Source: Reinekea sp. G2M2-21
GTDB lineage: Bacteria; Pseudomonadota; Gammaproteobacteria; Pseudomonadales; Natronospirillaceae
Length of the DNA: 64,000 bases
NCBI RefSeq assembly: GCF_015687175.1
Contig: NZ_JADPQG010000004.1
Span: 124,001 to 188,000, forward strand
Direction: 5' to 3'
The translations under genes were made by a program, and so were the position numbers. Each line of letters opens with the position of its first letter. Within the stretch, counting starts at the first letter, position 1. The notes under the pieces were generated by a model. The model saw only the letters and a list, made by a program, of their open reading frames with translations. It was not told where the DNA came from and did not search any database. This document shows positions 61,995 to 64,000 of this stretch, one piece after another.

Positions 61995-63350
61995 TTATTC
62001 CCGAAGCACAATGCGTCCGGTTTGCACTGCTTGCTTTCGGACCTTACCACGGCCATTCAGTACAAACAGATCTCCGTTGCTGCCGGTCAGTTGTTGATGC
62101 ACGCCCTGATGTTTGGCAATGGCGGCGTTGGCTTGCATATGTTCAGCCTCGCCGTGTACCGGCACTGCGATGCGCGGCTGCACCCAACGGTAGAGGTCAG
62201 CGACTTCGTCAGCGCAGGGATGGCCAGACGCGTGTATCGGCCACTCACTGTCGGCCACCGTAATGACGTTGATTTTTTTTCGTTTTAGGTTGGCAATTAA
62301 CCGGTCAACCGCGACTTCATTACCCGGAATTTTAATCGCACTGAAGATGACGGTATCGCCGGGGTCCAGTTCCATGTCGTAATGACTGTCGGTCGCTAAG
62401 CGGGTTAACGCTGTGCGCGGTTCGCCCTGGCTGCCCGTGGCGATACAAAGAACCTCGTGTTTTGGCAGATAGGGCAGGTGGTTGGTTTCTGCAAAACTGT
62501 ATTGTGACGGCCAGACGCCAGTGGCCTGTGCCGTACCGACCATGTTCAGCAGTGAACGGCCCATCAGTCCAACATAACGGCCGGTCTCGGCAGCAATTTT
62601 ACTGAGTGTGACCAGGCGGGCGATGTTACTGCCAAAGCATGCGACCACCACCCGTCCTTCGGCTTGCTCAACATGGTGCTTTAAACCCGCGTAGCAGTCA
62701 CCTTCGGATAAAGAACGGCCCGGTCGGTTGGCGTTGGTGGAGTCACAGACCATGGCATCGATGGATGCATTGGCCAGCGCTTCAAACGGGGCCGGGTCGA
62801 ATGGCTCCCCCATGACGGGTTTTGGGTCTATTTTCCAATCACCGGTGTGAAAAACATTTCCGGCTTTGGTGCGGATAACCAGCGCATGAGGCTCCGGCAA
62901 AGAATGTGTCAGTGGTAACCATTCCACGTTGAAGCTGCCAATATCGATGCAGTCACCGGAGTCGACCACGATAATCGGCACAGAGCCAACCAGACCTTTT
63001 TCCGCCAGTTTGCGACGTAAAAATTCAGCGGTGAATGCGGTGGTGTATACCGGACATTGCAGACGCGGCCAGAGATCCGCCACCGCGCCGACATGGTCTT
63101 CATGCGCGTGCGTCACCACCAGGCCGACCAGGTTTTCTTTCTGTTTGGTAATGAAAGCAGGGTCGGCGCTGACAACATCGTGCTCAACCGTACTTTCTGG
63201 AGTCAGCGGTGCCTTAAAGGTGACCCCGCAATCCACCATCAGCCACTGGTCGTCGTGACCATAGAGATTCATGTTCATGCCAATTTCGCCGGTACCACCG
63301 AGTGGCAGGAACCAAAGATCTTTTGCGCCGGGTTGCAGAGTAAAAATAAT
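61995..63350 (-). CDS. RNase J-like metallo-beta-lactamase hydrolase
   Basis: A beta-CASP-type MBL hydrolase with HAHEDHVGA as motif 2, SLPEPHALVIRT, FHTGDWK and a CDSTNANRPG motif, as in RNase J. The conserved start LWFLPLGGTGEIGMNMN lies upstream of the first ATG (63278). No ATG/GTG/TTG fits before the stop of that frame, but ATT codons at 63350 and 63347 follow AAAAGG with good spacing, so translation probably starts at ATT (451 residues). I assign the coordinates accordingly. It may process RNA 5' or 3' ends. Confidence 0.82.
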   Translation of the reverse strand: MIFTLQPGAKDLWFLPLGGTGEIGMNMNLYGHDDQWLMVDCGVTFKAPLTPESTVEHDVVSADPAFITKQKENLVGLVVTHAHEDHVGAVADLWPRLQCPVYTTAFTAEFLRRKLAEKGLVGSVPIIVVDSGDCIDIGSFNVEWLPLTHSLPEPHALVIRTKAGNVFHTGDWKIDPKPVMGEPFDPAPFEALANASIDAMVCDSTNANRPGRSLSEGDCYAGLKHHVEQAEGRVVVACFGSNIARLVTLSKIAAETGRYVGLMGRSLLNMVGTAQATGVWPSQYSFAETNHLPYLPKHEVLCIATGSQGEPRTALTRLATDSHYDMELDPGDTVIFSAIKIPGNEVAVDRLIANLKRKKINVITVADSEWPIHASGHPCADEVADLYRWVQPRIAVPVHGEAEHMQANAAIAKHQGVHQQLTGSNGDLFVLNGRGKVRKQAVQTGRIVLRE

Positions 63351-63375
63351 CGTTACCTTTTATTGCGACGGGTGT

Positions 63376-63921
63376 TTATTGCTGAGCCTGGCTGTGCAGC
63401 AACGACCAGTTGATGTCGACTTCACCCTGTTCGGTATGAACGGACGCCGAACTGTCGTTAATTGTGACAAACCACTTCATGGTACGGGCAACCAGTGCGG
63501 CCAGATTGCTGATTTCATCATAATTGAACTGAATGAAGTCGGCTTCGAGTCGTTTGAACTTGCCAGACTCCTGTTGCCACCAAACGTCTGACTTACTGTT
63601 GAAACTGTAGACCTTAACCTGTTGCGCCATCCGTGAGGCTTTTTTTACCCGTTCAACAGACGGTTCCCCGAGTTCGATCCACAGGCTTATTTGGTCATCT
63701 AAAGACTTCGCCCACAAGTCAGGTTCCTCAACGGTACTTAGACCTTTGGTTAAGGTCAGGTTGTCACTGGCGTTCAGTGCGAACGCCATTAACCGAGCGA
63801 CCATCCGTTCGAGTGTTTCCGACGGATGCAACGCAATGGTTAAGTGATAATCCTGGTAATGCTGGCGATTCAGATCGGACAGATTCAGGTTCAATTTGTA
63901 AATGACGGGTTTTAAGGCCAC
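63376..63921 (-). CDS. yaeQ: YaeQ family protein
   Basis: A 181-residue protein with the YaeQ pattern: ALKPVIYKLNLNLSDLNRQHY, then LHPSETLERMVARLMAFALNA, PDLWAKSLDDQISLWIELGEP and VKVYSFN. The PD-(D/E)XK-like fold is known for this family, but its function is not settled. The start GTG (VALKPVIYK) follows AGGAAG; the frame opens 26 codons further up. Its stop lies 25 bp before the RNase J-like start, so they may be in one operon. Confidence 0.9.
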   Translation of the reverse strand: MALKPVIYKLNLNLSDLNRQHYQDYHLTIALHPSETLERMVARLMAFALNASDNLTLTKGLSTVEEPDLWAKSLDDQISLWIELGEPSVERVKKASRMAQQVKVYSFNSKSDVWWQQESGKFKRLEADFIQFNYDEISNLAALVARTMKWFVTINDSSASVHTEQGEVDINWSLLHSQAQQ

Positions 63922-64000
63922 AGAGATGCTTCCTGGAATTTGGTGCAAGCATAGCAGGTTTCGACCGGTGGTAAGAGTAACATCCTTGATGACGGTCAAT

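Overview
The window looks like chromosome from a marine gammaproteobacterium, most likely an oceanospirillal of the Reinekea/Saccharospirillum kind. This is inferred from the queA-tgt-yajC-secD-secF block, phhAB, yaeQ, flagellin, roughly 50% GC and many short marine-type catabolic operons; there is no rRNA gene to test it. Most of the sequence is densely packed, ordinary chromosome. Two accessory patches, at about 12.7-14.7 kb and 40.7-47.3 kb, are AT-richer or repeat-rich.

Layout. 0-2.7 kb: an oversized sugar(-phosphate) dehydrogenase overlapping a 1-phosphofructokinase-type kinase. 3-10.7 kb: an MBL hydrolase, then trpS and the queosine/protein-export operon queA-tgt-yajC-secD-secF, all on the minus strand. 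11-13.3 kb: a PAS-GGDEF-EAL protein, then tRNA-Leu followed by a 115/116-bp tandem array in which every unit repeats the tRNA 3' end and its terminator. 13.4-15.8 kb: small hypothetical genes and a HAD phosphatase. 16-20.4 kb: phhAB (Phe to Tyr), tpx, and the three-gene AmmeMemoRadiSam set. 20.7-30 kb: an MsbA-like exporter coupled to a phosphatase, an iodotyrosine-deiodinase-like flavoprotein, a GH13 amylase, an esterase, a 2OG-Fe oxygenase, a LysR regulator and an APH-like kinase. 30.3-34.4 kb: a tightly overlapping five-gene unit (His-rich membrane protein, KAS III-like synthase, haem-oxygenase-fold diiron protein, unknown membrane-associated protein, AraC/GyrI-type regulator) that reads as an uncharacterised lipid or small-molecule pathway.

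34.5-40.7 kb: a DUF4386 membrane protein, a gene of unknown function behind a near-perfect LexA box, a Cys/Met-metabolism PLP enzyme, a YegS-like lipid kinase, and a divergent AraC/PhyH-dioxygenase pair. 40.7-46.5 kb: a small inverted-repeat element and a polymorphic-toxin island. The island holds a PoNe-type DNase effector split by one in-frame TAA, its intact PoNi-like immunity gene, a second immunity copy broken by a single-base frameshift, a degenerate second toxin tail, and another candidate immunity gene. 46.7-47.3 kb: tRNA-Phe with a second array built on the same principle as the tRNA-Leu array. 47.6-64 kb: a metallophosphoesterase, a HEXXH peptidase, a DUF4173 membrane protein, a eukaryotic-type HisA, a MarR regulator with a cysteine tail facing a secreted protein, an RluA-family synthase, an esterase, ugpBAEC, a membrane-anchored papain-like protein, a CPXCG protein, a short flagellin, an RNase J-like hydrolase apparently starting at ATT, and yaeQ.

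The most notable features are the two independent tRNA-3'-end tandem arrays, which resemble in architecture the E. coli tyrT/rtT repeats, and the KAS III/diiron operon. No CRISPR array, integrase, intact transposase or rRNA operon was seen. All functions rest on reading motifs by eye, not on database searches.
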